Shown here one piece after another: positions 19,092 to 28,785 of a stretch of DNA of 64,000 nucleotides (the first letter of the stretch is position 1; each line of letters opens with the position of its first letter). The translations under genes and the position numbers were made by a program. The DNA is from Polynucleobacter sp. (GTDB taxonomy: Bacteria > Pseudomonadota > Gammaproteobacteria > Burkholderiales > Burkholderiaceae), in contig JAHEBW010000045.1 in the NCBI GenBank assembly GCA_024642065.1, positions 1 to 64,000 of the forward strand, given 5' to 3'. Below the pieces are notes generated by a model. It was not told the origin of the DNA, searched no databases, and was given only the letters and a program-made list of their open reading frames with translations.

Positions 19092-20485
19092 TTCGTCGCT
19101 TTATTGACAGAATTCTGAGCAAACCTTCTAAACAGAAAAGTTTGCTGCATGGTCACGGCTTAACGCCCAAGAAAATTCTAAAGCGCTCACACCACATCAA
19201 CCCAGAGCTACTTTCAAAAAATGCTATTAAGGTCACTCACGTCTTACAAGAGGCTGGGTATGATGCTTATATTGTTGGTGGTGCTGTTCGAGATTTACTT
19301 TTAGGCATTGCTCCCAAAGATTTTGATGTGGCAACCAATGCAACTCCTGATCAGGTTCAAAAATTATTTAGACGTTCGCGCTTAATTGGCCGTCGCTTTC
19401 AAATCGTGCACGTCACTTTTTACGGCAAAGACAGACCTGAAATTATTGAGGTGTCGACTTTTAGAGCTCACGTTCAAGCGGATGATGCTCACGTTGCAGC
19501 CAATGGTCGGATCCTAAGAGATAACGTTTGGGGTAGCCAAGGTGAAGATGCCACTCGTAGAGATTTTTCTATTAATGCGATGTACTACGATCCTCAAACT
19601 GAAACCGTGCTTGATTATCACGGTGGCATGCAAGATATTGAAGCTAGAACTATTCGCATGATTGGTGAACCTAGTCAGCGCTATCGAGAAGATCCTGTTC
19701 GAATGCTTCGCGCTATTCGTTTTGCTGCTAAAACCGGATTTGTAATTGAACCGAACACGCTTGCACCCATAGAAACACTGGGTGATTTAATTCAGGATGT
19801 GCCGAGCTCCAGATTATTCGATGAAATTCTTAAGCTTTTAATGTCTGGTCATGCTTGGGCATCTCTTCAAGGACTTAAAGATGTTGGGCTGCATCAAAAA
19901 ATACTTCCTCTGATTGATGCCATTCTTGAAAATGAAGATAGAGCTCTCTTTGTTAAGAAATCTTTAGACAATACCGATCTTCGCGTGCGCGCTGGTAAAC
20001 CAGTTTCACCAGGATTTTTATTTGCCAGCCTCCTTTGGCATGATGTTCAAGATGCTTGGGCTCACTACGAAAATGGTGGCATGCCAAGCGTCCCGGCTTT
20101 ACATGCAGCAATTGATGAGGTTTTTGAATCTCAAAAAGCTTTTTTAGGTATGCAACGCCGCCACGAAGCAGATATGCGTGAGATCTGGACAATGCAGCCA
20201 AGACTTGAAAAAAGAGTTGGTCGCTATCCTTTTAGACTTATTGAGAGCGCTAAATTTAGAGCTGGCTACGATTTCCTTCTTCTACGCTGCGAAACAGATG
20301 AAATGCCTATGGAACTTGGGGAATGGTGGACAAGCTTTTGGCAAGGGGACGACCTTATCAGGCAAGATTTGATGGCATCTGTTAAAAATACAGTTTCTGA
20401 ATCAAATGGGCCATCACCCAAACGAAAAAGAAGAAGAACACGCTCACGAAATGCCAAATCGGTAGCGCCTGAGCAAAATAACTAA
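19088..20485 (+). CDS. pcnB: Polynucleotide adenylyltransferase (poly(A) polymerase I)
   Basis: Adds 3' poly(A) tails to RNA and promotes decay. The nucleotidyltransferase core shows IVGGAVRDLLLGIAPKDFD and the RRDFSINAMYYD segment. The basic C-terminal tail SPKRKRRRTRSRNAKS supports PcnB rather than the closely related CCA-adding enzyme. At 465 residues it equals E. coli PcnB. The start ATG overlaps the stop of the HAD gene. folK follows after 39 nt, the same neighbour as in E. coli. Confidence 0.95.
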   Translation: MIRRFIDRILSKPSKQKSLLHGHGLTPKKILKRSHHINPELLSKNAIKVTHVLQEAGYDAYIVGGAVRDLLLGIAPKDFDVATNATPDQVQKLFRRSRLIGRRFQIVHVTFYGKDRPEIIEVSTFRAHVQADDAHVAANGRILRDNVWGSQGEDATRRDFSINAMYYDPQTETVLDYHGGMQDIEARTIRMIGEPSQRYREDPVRMLRAIRFAAKTGFVIEPNTLAPIETLGDLIQDVPSSRLFDEILKLLMSGHAWASLQGLKDVGLHQKILPLIDAILENEDRALFVKKSLDNTDLRVRAGKPVSPGFLFASLLWHDVQDAWAHYENGGMPSVPALHAAIDEVFESQKAFLGMQRRHEADMREIWTMQPRLEKRVGRYPFRLIESAKFRAGYDFLLLRCETDEMPMELGEWWTSFWQGDDLIRQDLMASVKNTVSESNGPSPKRKRRRTRSRNAKSVAPEQNN

Positions 20486-20524
20486 AAAAAAGATAAAGTA
20501 CGGTTATAAAGAAAAGGGAGTTTC

Positions 20525-21028
20525 ATGGCACTGGCCTTTATTGGTCTCGGCGGCAACATTGGTGATACTAAACAGCTCATCAAAGATGCCATAGTTTGTT
20601 TAGCTCAGAATCCTGAGCTGAAAGTGCTCACCCGTAGCTGCATGTATCAAAGTGCGCCCGTTAATGCCAGCGGCAATGATTTTATAAACGCTGTGATTTC
20701 CATTGAAACTCAATTAACACCCAACGACTTACTTCATATTTGTCAAAAAGTTGAAAACACTTTTGGTCGTGAAAGACCATTCATCAATGCGCCAAGAACA
20801 CTAGATTTGGATGTGCTGGCTTATGACTTTGTTTCTGTTCAAGAAGAAACTTTAACGATTCCACATCCAAGAATGGTTGAACGAGCTTTCGTTTTATTAC
20901 CCCTTCTTGAAATTGCTCCGGACATCGATTTACCAGGATTTGGTAAATTAGCCCAATACGTTGACAATGTGGCACATCAACGCATCGAAAAGGTCAAAGG
21001 GTGTAACTGCCCCAGCCAACATATTTAA
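20525..21028 (+). CDS. folK: 2-amino-4-hydroxy-6-hydroxymethyldihydropteridine pyrophosphokinase
   Basis: Transfers pyrophosphate from ATP to 6-hydroxymethyl-dihydropterin in folate synthesis. Diagnostic segments are FIGLGGNIGD at the N-terminus, the E-T-FGRERPFINAPRTLDLDV region with the Mg-binding DLD, and IPHPRMVERAFVLLPL. 167 residues, with GGGAG before the ATG. It lies between pcnB and panB, as in many proteobacteria, so vitamin pathway genes for folate and pantothenate are adjacent. Confidence 0.96.
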   Translation: MALAFIGLGGNIGDTKQLIKDAIVCLAQNPELKVLTRSCMYQSAPVNASGNDFINAVISIETQLTPNDLLHICQKVENTFGRERPFINAPRTLDLDVLAYDFVSVQEETLTIPHPRMVERAFVLLPLLEIAPDIDLPGFGKLAQYVDNVAHQRIEKVKGCNCPSQHI

Positions 21029-21041
21029 GGCTTAAAAAAAC

Positions 21042-21869
21042 ATGGCTTATTTACAAGAATCATCGGCAGATCGCCCTGCTAAAACTATTACGCAACTCAA
21101 TGCCATGTATCAAGCTGGCGAGAAAATCACTGTATTAACAGCTTACGAATCCAGCTTTGCAGCATTGCTTGACCATGCGGGCATCGATGCTTTGCTCGTT
21201 GGTGATTCTTTAGGTAATGTCATCCAAGGTCATAGCAGTACAACGCCTGTCACCATTGAACAAATGGCGTATCACGTCACTTGTGTTGCTAGAGGCAATC
21301 AATCAGCCTTTTTAATTGCTGATATGCCATTTGGCACTTATGCCACACCTGAACAAGCTATGGAAAATGCAGTGCTCTTAATGAGAGCTGGCGCACAGAT
21401 GGTCAAGCTAGAAGGTGGTGAATGGTTAGCTGAAACAGTTCGCTTTTTAGTTCAACGAAGCATTCCTGTTTGCGGCCATTTAGGTTTACTTCCTCAATCT
21501 GTTCACACACTAGGTGGATTTAGAGTGCAAGGGAAGTCACCTGAAGCTGCCAAGCAATTGATTGCGGATGCACAGGCTCTACAAGCTGCTGGTGCGCAAA
21601 TGATTGTCTTAGAAGCCATCCCTTCAGAGCTTGGCAAACAAGTTACTGAATCTATCAAAATTCCAACTATTGGTATTGGAGCTGGGCCTGATTGCTCAGG
21701 TCAGGTGCTAGTGATGCATGATATGTTGGGAGCATTCCCAGGTCGTTCGCCGAAGTTTGTGAAAAACTTTTTGGAAGGCCAAGCTTCAATCGAAGCAGCT
21801 GTTAAGTCATACATCGCAGAAGTCAAAACCGGGAAATTTCCCGGTCCTGAGCACTGCTTTAAATCTTAA
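21042..21869 (+). CDS. panB: 3-methyl-2-oxobutanoate hydroxymethyltransferase
   Basis: Makes ketopantoate from alpha-ketoisovalerate and methylene-tetrahydrofolate, the first committed step of pantothenate synthesis. The TIM-barrel family features are [58 protein letters not shown] and [20 protein letters not shown]. 275 residues. Its 3' end contains an 18-bp perfect palindrome (21828-21845) that may also act as terminator for the convergent dnaJ. panC is not in the window. Confidence 0.97.
   Translation: MAYLQESSADRPAKTITQLNAMYQAGEKITVLTAYESSFAALLDHAGIDALLVGDSLGNVIQGHSSTTPVTIEQMAYHVTCVARGNQSAFLIADMPFGTYATPEQAMENAVLLMRAGAQMVKLEGGEWLAETVRFLVQRSIPVCGHLGLLPQSVHTLGGFRVQGKSPEAAKQLIADAQALQAAGAQMIVLEAIPSELGKQVTESIKIPTIGIGAGPDCSGQVLVMHDMLGAFPGRSPKFVKNFLEGQASIEAAVKSYIAEVKTGKFPGPEHCFKS
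21828..21845 (-). terminator. Candidate dnaJ terminator hairpin embedded in panB
   Basis: ACCGGGAAATTTCCCGGT is a perfect 18-bp palindrome inside the last codons of panB. Read on the minus strand it is the first strong hairpin after the dnaJ stop, about 35 nt downstream, and is followed by TTTTGAC. The short T-run makes termination plausible but not certain. Confidence 0.5.
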
Positions 21870-21879
21870 AAAATAGTTA

Positions 21880-23013
21880 TCAATTAAAGAAGTCTTTGAC
21901 TCTATCTAACCAGCCTTTTTGTTGAGGGCTGTGTTTAGCGCCGCCAGACTGAAGACTTTCATCAAATTGCTTCAAGATATCTTTTTGAGCCTGGCTCAAT
22001 TTCACCGGTGTTTCAACTTGTACATGAATGTACAAATCACCTGGCAAAGAAGTTCTTAGGCTCTTGATACCTTTTGAACGCAATCTAAATGTTCGACCAC
22101 TCTGAGTACCTTCAGGCACATCAAAAGTAGCTTTACCCGATAGCGTTGGCACTTGAATTTCCCCGCCCAAAGTAGCATCAACAAATGAAATTGGCATCTT
22201 GCAATGCAAATCATCACCGTCGCGCTCAAATACTGGATGAGGCTTAATATGAACTTCAACGTATAGGTCGCCACTAGGACCACCATTAACACCTGGTTCA
22301 CCATTCCCACTAGAACGGATGCGCATACCGTCATCAATACCAGCCGGGATTTTTACTTCTAGTGTTTTTTGAGATTTGATCTTGCCAGCGCCATGGCACT
22401 TTTTACATGGCTTAGGAATAAAGGAACCTGAACCACTGCAACGTGGACAAGTTTGTTGCATCGAGAAAAATCCTTGAGCAACTCTTACCTGACCCGCACC
22501 ATTACATGTTGTACAAGTTTCAACTTTAGAACCTGGTTCAGCGCCATCACCATGACACGCTTCACAATTAGACCAACTAGGTACTCTAATTTGAGTTTCA
22601 TGGCCATGTGCAGCCTCTTCTAAGCTGATCTCCATGCTGTAACGCAAATCAGCCCCACGATAGACCTGAGGGCCGCCGCGACTTTGTGAGCCGCCGCCAA
22701 ATATATCTCCAAAGATATCGCCAAACGCGTCTGAGAAACCACCGCCACCAAAGCCGCCACCTCCGCCAAAGCCACCCATATTAGGGTCAACGCCTGCATG
22801 ACCATACTGGTCATAGGCAGCGCGCTTTTGAGGATCAGATAGCATCTCATAAGCCTCTTTGGCTTCTTTGAATTTACCTTCAGCCTCTTTGCTATCAGGG
22901 TTACGGTCTGGGTGATATTTCATAGCCATCTTCCGATAAGATTTTTTAATCTCATCGTCAGAGGCATTCCGAGCTACACCCAGAATTTCATAAAAGTCGC
23001 GCTTTTTAGACAA
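21880..23013 (-). CDS. dnaJ: Chaperone protein DnaJ
   Basis: Hsp40 co-chaperone that delivers unfolded proteins to DnaK and stimulates its ATPase. The J domain carries HPD at 34-36. A Gly/Phe-rich region (about 75-115) follows, then four CxxCxGxG-type zinc motifs ([32 protein letters not shown]) and the C-terminal substrate-binding domains. 377 residues. It lies 9 nt downstream of dnaK and is transcribed with it; the same-strand order is grpE-dnaK-dnaJ. Confidence 0.98.
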   Translation of the reverse strand: MSKKRDFYEILGVARNASDDEIKKSYRKMAMKYHPDRNPDSKEAEGKFKEAKEAYEMLSDPQKRAAYDQYGHAGVDPNMGGFGGGGGFGGGGFSDAFGDIFGDIFGGGSQSRGGPQVYRGADLRYSMEISLEEAAHGHETQIRVPSWSNCEACHGDGAEPGSKVETCTTCNGAGQVRVAQGFFSMQQTCPRCSGSGSFIPKPCKKCHGAGKIKSQKTLEVKIPAGIDDGMRIRSSGNGEPGVNGGPSGDLYVEVHIKPHPVFERDGDDLHCKMPISFVDATLGGEIQVPTLSGKATFDVPEGTQSGRTFRLRSKGIKSLRTSLPGDLYIHVQVETPVKLSQAQKDILKQFDESLQSGGAKHSPQQKGWLDRVKDFFN

Positions 23014-23022
23014 AACTATTCC

Positions 23023-24945
23023 TTACTTCTTATCGTTTACTTCCTTGAAATCGGCATCAACGACATTGTCGTCTTTAGGCTTAGCATTATCGCCGGCTGG
23101 CTGAGCAGCTTGCTCTTTTTCCGCCATAGCAGCATAAACTTTTTCGCCTAATTTCTGACTAGCTTTACCTAATTCTTCAGTTTTAGCAGCAATCGCATCT
23201 TTATCAGTACCTTTGCTAGCTTCTTCTAAATCTTTCAATGCAGCTTCAATCTTTTCTTTTTCATCAGCTTCTAAAGATGCGCCATGCTCTTCCATAGCTT
23301 TCTTAGTTGAGTGAATAAGTGCTTCAGCTGTATTACGAGCATCAACCAATTCACGCAATTTACGATCTTCTTCAGCATTCACTTCGGCATCTTTCACCAT
23401 TGCTGCAATTTCATCTTCAGATAAACCTGAATTGGCCTTAATGGTGATTTTGTTTTCTTTACCAGTTGCTTTGTCTTTGGCGCCCACATGCAAAATACCG
23501 TTGGCATCAATGTCAAATGACACTTCAATTTGTGGTGTACCACGTGAAGCTGGTGCAATACCCTCCAAATTAAATTCGCCAAGCACTTTATTAGCAGATG
23601 CCATTTCGCGCTCACCTTGGAACACTTTAATTGTTACCGCAGGCTGGTTATCTTCTGCAGTTGAGAAAACTTGAGCGTGCTTCGTTGGGATTGTTGTGTT
23701 CTTTTTGATCATCTTAGTCATCACACCACCCAAGGTTTCAATACCTAATGAAAGAGGTGTTACGTCTAACAACAATACGTCTGTGCGATCACCAGATAGA
23801 ACAGCACCTTGAATCGCAGCACCAGCAGCAACTGCTTCATCAGGGTTAACGTCTTTACGTGGCTCTTGACCAAAGAATTCTTTTACTTTCTCTTGCACCT
23901 TTGGCATACGTGTCATACCGCCAACCAAGATAACGTCTTGAATGTCAGTGATTGAAACGCCTGCATCTTTAATAGCAATACGGCAAGGCTCAATTGTTCT
24001 AGCGATCAAGTCTTCAACCAATGACTCTAATTTTGCGCGAGTCATTTTGATATTTAAGTGCTTAGGACCAGATGCATCAGCTGTGATGTACGGCAAGTTG
24101 ATATCTGACTGTTGGCTTGATGACAATTCAATTTTTGCTTTTTCTGCAGCTTCTTTTAGACGCTGCAATGCCAATACGTCTTTAGATAGATCAACGCCTT
24201 GCTCTTTCTTGAACTCAGCGATGATGAAATCAATAATGCGTTGGTCAAAGTCTTCACCACCCAAGAATGTGTCACCGTTAGTTGATAACACTTCAAATTG
24301 TTTTTCACCATCAACATCAGCAATCTCAATGATTGACACGTCAAATGTACCGCCACCCAAGTCATAAACGGCGATCTTACGATCTCCCTTTTCTTGTTTA
24401 TCCAAACCAAAAGCCAAAGCAGCAGCTGTTGGTTCATTGATGATGCGCTTAACATCTAAACCAGCGATGCGACCCGCATCCTTTGTGGCCTGACGCTGGC
24501 TATCGTTAAAGTAAGCTGGAACCGTAATAACAGCCTCAGTCACCTCTTCACCCAAGTAATCTTCTGCAGTTTTCTTCATCTTACGAAGAACTTCTGCTGA
24601 AATTTGTGGAGGCGCCATTTTCTTACCGCGCACTTCAACCCATGCGTCACCATTGTCGGCTTTAGCAATTGTGTAAGGCATCAAGTCGATGTCTTTTTGA
24701 ACTTCTTTTTCATCAAATTTACGACCAATCAAACGCTTCACGGCATACAAAGTGTTGCGTGGATTAGTAACTGATTGACGTTTAGCAGGAGCACCCACCA
24801 AGATCTCGCCATCTTCCATGTAAGCGATGATTGAAGGTGTTGTACGAGCACCTTCTGCGTTTTCAATCACTTTAGGCACATTGCCTTCTAGTACAGATAC
24901 ACATGAATTTGTTGTACCTAAGTCAATACCAATAATCTTAGCCAT
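23023..24945 (-). CDS. dnaK: Chaperone protein DnaK (Hsp70)
   Basis: Central ATP-dependent chaperone for folding, disaggregation and control of sigma-32. The actin-like ATPase domain opens [17 protein letters not shown] and has [12 protein letters not shown] and [12 protein letters not shown]; the substrate-binding domain and helical lid follow. The C-terminus ends in an acidic [16 protein letters not shown] segment typical of proteobacterial DnaK. 640 residues. It has AGGAG upstream of the ATG and its own sigma-32 promoter at 24976-25003 in the gap behind grpE. Confidence 0.98.
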   Translation of the reverse strand: MAKIIGIDLGTTNSCVSVLEGNVPKVIENAEGARTTPSIIAYMEDGEILVGAPAKRQSVTNPRNTLYAVKRLIGRKFDEKEVQKDIDLMPYTIAKADNGDAWVEVRGKKMAPPQISAEVLRKMKKTAEDYLGEEVTEAVITVPAYFNDSQRQATKDAGRIAGLDVKRIINEPTAAALAFGLDKQEKGDRKIAVYDLGGGTFDVSIIEIADVDGEKQFEVLSTNGDTFLGGEDFDQRIIDFIIAEFKKEQGVDLSKDVLALQRLKEAAEKAKIELSSSQQSDINLPYITADASGPKHLNIKMTRAKLESLVEDLIARTIEPCRIAIKDAGVSITDIQDVILVGGMTRMPKVQEKVKEFFGQEPRKDVNPDEAVAAGAAIQGAVLSGDRTDVLLLDVTPLSLGIETLGGVMTKMIKKNTTIPTKHAQVFSTAEDNQPAVTIKVFQGEREMASANKVLGEFNLEGIAPASRGTPQIEVSFDIDANGILHVGAKDKATGKENKITIKANSGLSEDEIAAMVKDAEVNAEEDRKLRELVDARNTAEALIHSTKKAMEEHGASLEADEKEKIEAALKDLEEASKGTDKDAIAAKTEELGKASQKLGEKVYAAMAEKEQAAQPAGDNAKPKDDNVVDADFKEVNDKK

Positions 24946-24975
24946 GCTTAACTCCTAATAATGTTTATATATTCA

Positions 24976-25003
24976 ATATGGGGATCAATGCTGATTCTTC
25001 AAG
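24976..25003 (-). promoter_or_regulatory. Sigma-32 heat-shock promoter for dnaK-dnaJ
   Basis: On the minus strand CTTGAA (24998-25003) is followed by a 14-nt spacer and CCCCATAT (24976-24983), matching the sigma-32 consensus CTTGAA / CCCCATnT with typical spacing. Predicted transcription starts near 24969, leaving a leader of about 24 nt with AGGAG before the dnaK ATG. Confidence 0.85.
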
Positions 25004-25009
25004 ACCTAA

Positions 25010-25564
25010 TTACTTAGGCTGACTAACTGTCACTAAAGCAGGTCTCAAAATACGATCAGCAATCAAATAACCTTTTTGCAATACGGTTACAACCGTATTA
25101 GCTTCTTGCTCATGAGGGACCATGGCAATTGCTTGATGACGATGTGGGTCAAACTTCTCTCCCACAGGGTTAATTTCAAGGACTCGGCCCTTTTCTAATG
25201 CAGACATCAACTGCTTTAGAGTCAACTCAATACCTTCCTTCATCTTGACAGAGTCAGCACCGGTATCGGCCATAGCAGCAGTCAAACTGTCGATCACAGG
25301 CAATAAATCAACCGCAAAACCTTCGATTGCAAACTTATGGGCCTTAGTTACTTCCTCAACAGACCTTCTTCGAGCATTTTCAACCTCAGCTTTTGCACGC
25401 AAAAACTGATCTTGATGTTCCTGGATTTGAGCCTGCAAAGCAGCAATCATTTCTTCAGGCGTTAATGGGGCAGCTGGAGCAGCTTCTTTTTGCTCTGCTG
25501 ATGCCTGAGAATCACCTAACTCATTGATTTCTTGTTGATTTTCTTGTTTTTTATCGTCGCTCAT
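25010..25564 (-). CDS. grpE: Nucleotide exchange factor GrpE
   Basis: Releases ADP from DnaK and completes the chaperone cycle. The N-terminal 35 residues are acidic and Gln/Ala-rich, followed by a long helix with [14 protein letters not shown], and the C-terminal beta domain with [15 protein letters not shown]. 184 residues. The ribosome-binding site is weak (no clear AGGAG). Upstream is a near-consensus sigma-32 promoter and, beyond it, a 14-bp inverted repeat. dnaK starts 64 nt downstream with a second sigma-32 promoter in between. Confidence 0.97.
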   Translation of the reverse strand: MSDDKKQENQQEINELGDSQASAEQKEAAPAAPLTPEEMIAALQAQIQEHQDQFLRAKAEVENARRRSVEEVTKAHKFAIEGFAVDLLPVIDSLTAAMADTGADSVKMKEGIELTLKQLMSALEKGRVLEINPVGEKFDPHRHQAIAMVPHEQEANTVVTVLQKGYLIADRILRPALVTVSQPK

Positions 25565-25592
25565 ATGTCACTTATCTTTTGAATAGATACGC

Positions 25593-25620
25593 ATATGGGG
25601 TCAAATAAACGAACTTCAAG
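25593..25620 (-). promoter_or_regulatory. Sigma-32 heat-shock promoter for grpE
   Basis: On the minus strand CTTGAA (25615-25620), a 14-nt spacer and CCCCATAT (25593-25600) match the sigma-32 consensus. The spacing is identical to that of the dnaK promoter. Predicted start near 25586, about 22 nt before the grpE ATG. Confidence 0.85.
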
Positions 25621-25622
25621 CC

Positions 25623-25654
25623 CCTCATTAGAAATATTTCTATTTCTAATGAGG
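25623..25654. repeat. 14-bp perfect inverted repeat between hemH and the grpE promoter
   Basis: CCTCATTAGAAATA (25623-25636) and its exact reverse complement (25641-25654) surround a TTTC loop. It lies 8 nt after the hemH stop codon and 2 nt before the grpE -35 box. As RNA it forms a stable hairpin but lacks a following T-run on the minus strand, so it is either an atypical hemH transcript end or a protein-binding operator. Confidence 0.8.
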
Positions 25655-25661
25655 CTGATTT

Positions 25662-26765
25662 TTAAGGGTGTAAAACGGGGCAGGCTGCCAGCTCAGATGC
25701 TCTCTCTTGACTGAGAGCCAAAGCTTCTGGGGATTCAGAATTGAGGGGCCAAGAGGCGGCATGTTCCATGGCAATTCGATGTAAACCATCAATCCAAGCA
25801 GGCGCATCATTCAAACATGCGATGTAGTTGTACTCCCCACCACCAGCATGAATAAAGTCTTCTTGAACTTCCATAGCAATTTCTTCTAAGGTTTCCAAGC
25901 AATCTGCTGGGAATCCTGGGCAAAAAATATCTAAACGCTTGGTTTTTTTCTCACCCAACATTTTTACTGTTGGCGCCGTATAGGGCTTTAACCACTCAGC
26001 TTTTCCAAAGCGTGATTGGAACGTAACCATGGCTTGCTCAGCATTTAAACCTAAAGCCTCTCGCAATAGGCGCCCTGTTTTATGACATTCGCAGTGATAA
26101 GGGTCACCCTTATCTAAAGTTCTCTTTGGTACGCCATGGAATGAAAAAAGTAGCTTATCTCCACCGTCAAAGTTAGGACGACCATGTTGAGCCCAATACG
26201 ATTCAACTTGTTGCTTAAGCGCGCTGATATAAGCTGGATGATCGTGATAGTGCTTAACGATTCTTAACTCTGGCTGATTGCGCCAAGTAGCTAATATTCT
26301 AAAAATCTCATCAAATGTTGATGCTGTCGTGGTTGCTGAATATTGAGGATAAAGCGGCAACACCAATAAGCGCTCCATACCTGCATCTCGCATACGCTCT
26401 AAAGTTGACTCTAAACTTGGATTACCGTAACGCATCGCCATCTCAACCATCACATCATGGCCTTGCGCCTCTAATTTTTTCTTTAAAGCTTGAGCTTGCT
26501 TCTGAGAGTAGATCAATAAAGGTGAGCCAGAGACTTCACCGTGCAACCAAATGCTTGCATATTTTTTAGCAGATGCACCAGAGCGAATAGGCAGAATAAT
26601 TAAATTCAAAATACACCACCAAATCAATTTTGGAATCTCAACTACGCGAGGGTCCGATAAAAATTGTTTGAGGTAGGGCTTCACAGCTTTAGCAGTAGGA
26701 GCATCGGGTGTTCCTAAATTAACTACCAAAATAGCAGTGCGCTGGGCTTGACGTTGAATAGCCAT
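25662..26765 (-). CDS. hemH: Ferrochelatase
   Basis: Inserts Fe2+ into protoporphyrin IX, the last step of heme synthesis, at the inner membrane surface. The opening VNLGTPDAPTAKAVKPYL, the LPLYPQYSATTT segment, the metal-site histidine in LLFSFHGVP, and the CPGFPADCLETLEEI region are all family hallmarks. 367 residues. It lies between hrcA and grpE on the same strand, an arrangement seen in Burkholderiales and not obviously linked to heat shock in function. Confidence 0.97.
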   Translation of the reverse strand: MAIQRQAQRTAILVVNLGTPDAPTAKAVKPYLKQFLSDPRVVEIPKLIWWCILNLIILPIRSGASAKKYASIWLHGEVSGSPLLIYSQKQAQALKKKLEAQGHDVMVEMAMRYGNPSLESTLERMRDAGMERLLVLPLYPQYSATTTASTFDEIFRILATWRNQPELRIVKHYHDHPAYISALKQQVESYWAQHGRPNFDGGDKLLFSFHGVPKRTLDKGDPYHCECHKTGRLLREALGLNAEQAMVTFQSRFGKAEWLKPYTAPTVKMLGEKKTKRLDIFCPGFPADCLETLEEIAMEVQEDFIHAGGGEYNYIACLNDAPAWIDGLHRIAMEHAASWPLNSESPEALALSQERASELAACPVLHP

Positions 26766-26808
26766 AAATTGTCTCTCAGTATTTTTAGTTATTTTTTAAT
26801 CTTAGTCT

Positions 26809-27831
26809 TTATTTTCCGTAGATGCCGCTGCTCAATGCACCAGAAAGTAATTTAGCAGTGACATCAACAATTGGAATCACTCGCTCATAAGCCATGCGAG
26901 TAGGGCCAATCACCCCCAAGGTTCCAACAATTCTTCCATCCACGTTATAAGGGGCTGTAATCACGGCCATATCTTCCATTGGCACCAAAGCACTTTCACC
27001 GCCAATGAAAACCTGAATGCCTTCAGCTCGAGATGAAACATCTAACAATTGCAGCAAGCCTGTTTTTTCTTCAAACATGCCAAACAACTGTTTTAACTTA
27101 TCCATGTCAGAAGATAAATCACCAACGTTTAATAAGCGACGCTCTCCAGAAATCACAACACCCGAGTCAGCATCAGCACCCTCAGCACCTGCTTTTAAAG
27201 CAGCCTCCATCAAGGTGGCAATGCCTGAACGCAAACCTTCTAACTCTTGTCTGAGGCGTTCCTTAACTTCATAGAAGCTCAAGCCAGCAAACTGACTATT
27301 TAAATAATTGGCCGCCTCAACCAACTCCGAAGAACTGTAATCACGCTCGGTCAAAATAATTCGATTTTGGACATCACCATCAGGTGTAACCAAAATCAAG
27401 AGGATGCGCTTTTCTGATAATCGCAAAAATTCGATTTGTTTGAATAGCTCTGATCGTCTAGGCGTTAAAACTACGCCAGCAAAATTCGTTAAATTAGATA
27501 AAACTTGGGCAGCAGCGGCAACAACTCGCTGAGGGGCATCTGCCTGAATAGCATCCTGAGCCTCATGAGCCATGATTTCTTCAATAGGCTTCACTGTCAG
27601 CATGGTGTCGACAAATAAACGGTAACCCTTGGGAGTCGGAATACGTCCGGCCGAAGTGTGCGGACTAGCCACAAAACCCATATCTTCAAGGTCTGCCATC
27701 ACATTACGAATGGTGGCAGCGGATAAATCCAAGCCAGAGAACTTTGACAAAGCACGTGAACCAACGGGCTGGCCATCAGCAATGTAGTGCTCAATGAGAG
27801 TTTTTAAGAGGCTTTTAGAACGATCATCCAT
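26809..27831 (-). CDS. hrcA: Heat-inducible transcription repressor HrcA
   Basis: Repressor that classically binds the CIRCE element in front of groE or dnaK operons and is itself stabilised by GroEL. The N-terminal winged helix shows [34 protein letters not shown] and [20 protein letters not shown]. The C-terminal GAF-like domain contains [19 protein letters not shown] and [18 protein letters not shown]. 340 residues. First gene of the minus-strand cluster and divergent from nadK with a 46-nt gap. I found no CIRCE inverted repeat between hrcA and dnaJ, so its target is probably elsewhere. Confidence 0.96.
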   Translation of the reverse strand: MDDRSKSLLKTLIEHYIADGQPVGSRALSKFSGLDLSAATIRNVMADLEDMGFVASPHTSAGRIPTPKGYRLFVDTMLTVKPIEEIMAHEAQDAIQADAPQRVVAAAAQVLSNLTNFAGVVLTPRRSELFKQIEFLRLSEKRILLILVTPDGDVQNRIILTERDYSSSELVEAANYLNSQFAGLSFYEVKERLRQELEGLRSGIATLMEAALKAGAEGADADSGVVISGERRLLNVGDLSSDMDKLKQLFGMFEEKTGLLQLLDVSSRAEGIQVFIGGESALVPMEDMAVITAPYNVDGRIVGTLGVIGPTRMAYERVIPIVDVTAKLLSGALSSGIYGK

Positions 27832-27877
27832 GATTTAGTAATTGTAGGGCTATTAGGGCTATGGTTTAATCAACATC

Positions 27878-28783
27878 ATGTCAAATCTTAAGACAAAAAA
27901 CGCAGAACGCCATTTTAAGAAGATCGCCCTGGTAGGCAAATACCAGGCCGATGGCTTCGCCCATATGCTGAGTAAATTGGCTAAAACCCTACAAGCAATG
28001 GGTTGCGAGGTTTTTTTAGAGTCTGAAACTGCGGCAAATACTGCCATTCCTAGTCTTAAGAGCATCAAAACTAGTGAATTTGAGGCCAATATCGATTTGG
28101 TCATTGTTTTAGGTGGTGATGGCACGATGTTAGGCATTGCCCGACAGATTGCTGGTAAGCATGTACCGCTCATCGGTATCAACATGGGTACATTAGGTTA
28201 TATGACCGATATTCCACTGCAAGATGTGGAAGCTGTGCTCACTGAGATGCTCAAAGGTCACTTTAATGAGGATGTTCGCTACTTACTCGAAGCAGAAGTT
28301 ATTAGAGACCATCAAGTTATTGGTACTGGCCTTGCACTGAATGATGTGGTTGTAAATCGTTCAGGTGTTTCTGGCATGTTGGAACTCACCGTTCATGTCA
28401 ATGAACAATTTATGTATAACCAACGATCAGATGGATTGATTGTGGCAACACCGACTGGTTCAACTGCTTATGCCATGGCAGCAGGTGGCCCGATTCTCCA
28501 TCCATCTGTTGCAGGGGTTGTTCTAGCGCCGATTGCTCCACATTCACTATCCAATCGCCCGATTGTTTTATCGAGCGACAGTACGATTTTTATTGAACTC
28601 ATTGGCGGTAAAGATGTGAGCGTCAATTTTGATATGCAATCTTTAACGCATTTACAAATTGGCGATCAAATCAAAATTAATCGCTCACAAAAAACCGTGA
28701 CATTGCTTCATCCAATCGATCATAGTGAATACAAAGCACTAAGACAGAAATTACATTGGAATGAATACCCCTCTTCGTTTTAA
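27878..28783 (+). CDS. nadK: NAD kinase
   Basis: Phosphorylates NAD to NADP. The GGDGT motif is at residues 79-83 (IVLGGDGTMLGIAR), followed by NMGTLGYMTD, the glycine-rich TPTGSTAYAMAAGGPILHP site and APIAPHSLSNRPIVL. 301 residues. recN starts 2 nt after the stop. The divergent arrangement hrcA / nadK-recN is conserved in many proteobacteria. Confidence 0.96.
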   Translation: MSNLKTKNAERHFKKIALVGKYQADGFAHMLSKLAKTLQAMGCEVFLESETAANTAIPSLKSIKTSEFEANIDLVIVLGGDGTMLGIARQIAGKHVPLIGINMGTLGYMTDIPLQDVEAVLTEMLKGHFNEDVRYLLEAEVIRDHQVIGTGLALNDVVVNRSGVSGMLELTVHVNEQFMYNQRSDGLIVATPTGSTAYAMAAGGPILHPSVAGVVLAPIAPHSLSNRPIVLSSDSTIFIELIGGKDVSVNFDMQSLTHLQIGDQIKINRSQKTVTLLHPIDHSEYKALRQKLHWNEYPSSF

Positions 28784-28785
28784 AT

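Noticed and set aside
22056-24455. Several ORFs of 60-140 codons overlapping dnaJ and dnaK in other frames
   Set aside because: They lie wholly inside strongly conserved chaperone genes, show no family match and follow the third-position pattern of the real genes.
25662-27831. hemH inside the heat-shock cluster as a novel arrangement
   Set aside because: As far as I recall, ferrochelatase between hrcA and grpE is usual in Burkholderiales, so the context is conserved and not new.
26809-27877. Possible CIRCE operator near hrcA or nadK
   Set aside because: I looked for the TTAGCACTC / GAGTGCTAA arms in the gaps and found none. Only unrelated GCACTC fragments occur elsewhere, inside genes or unpaired.
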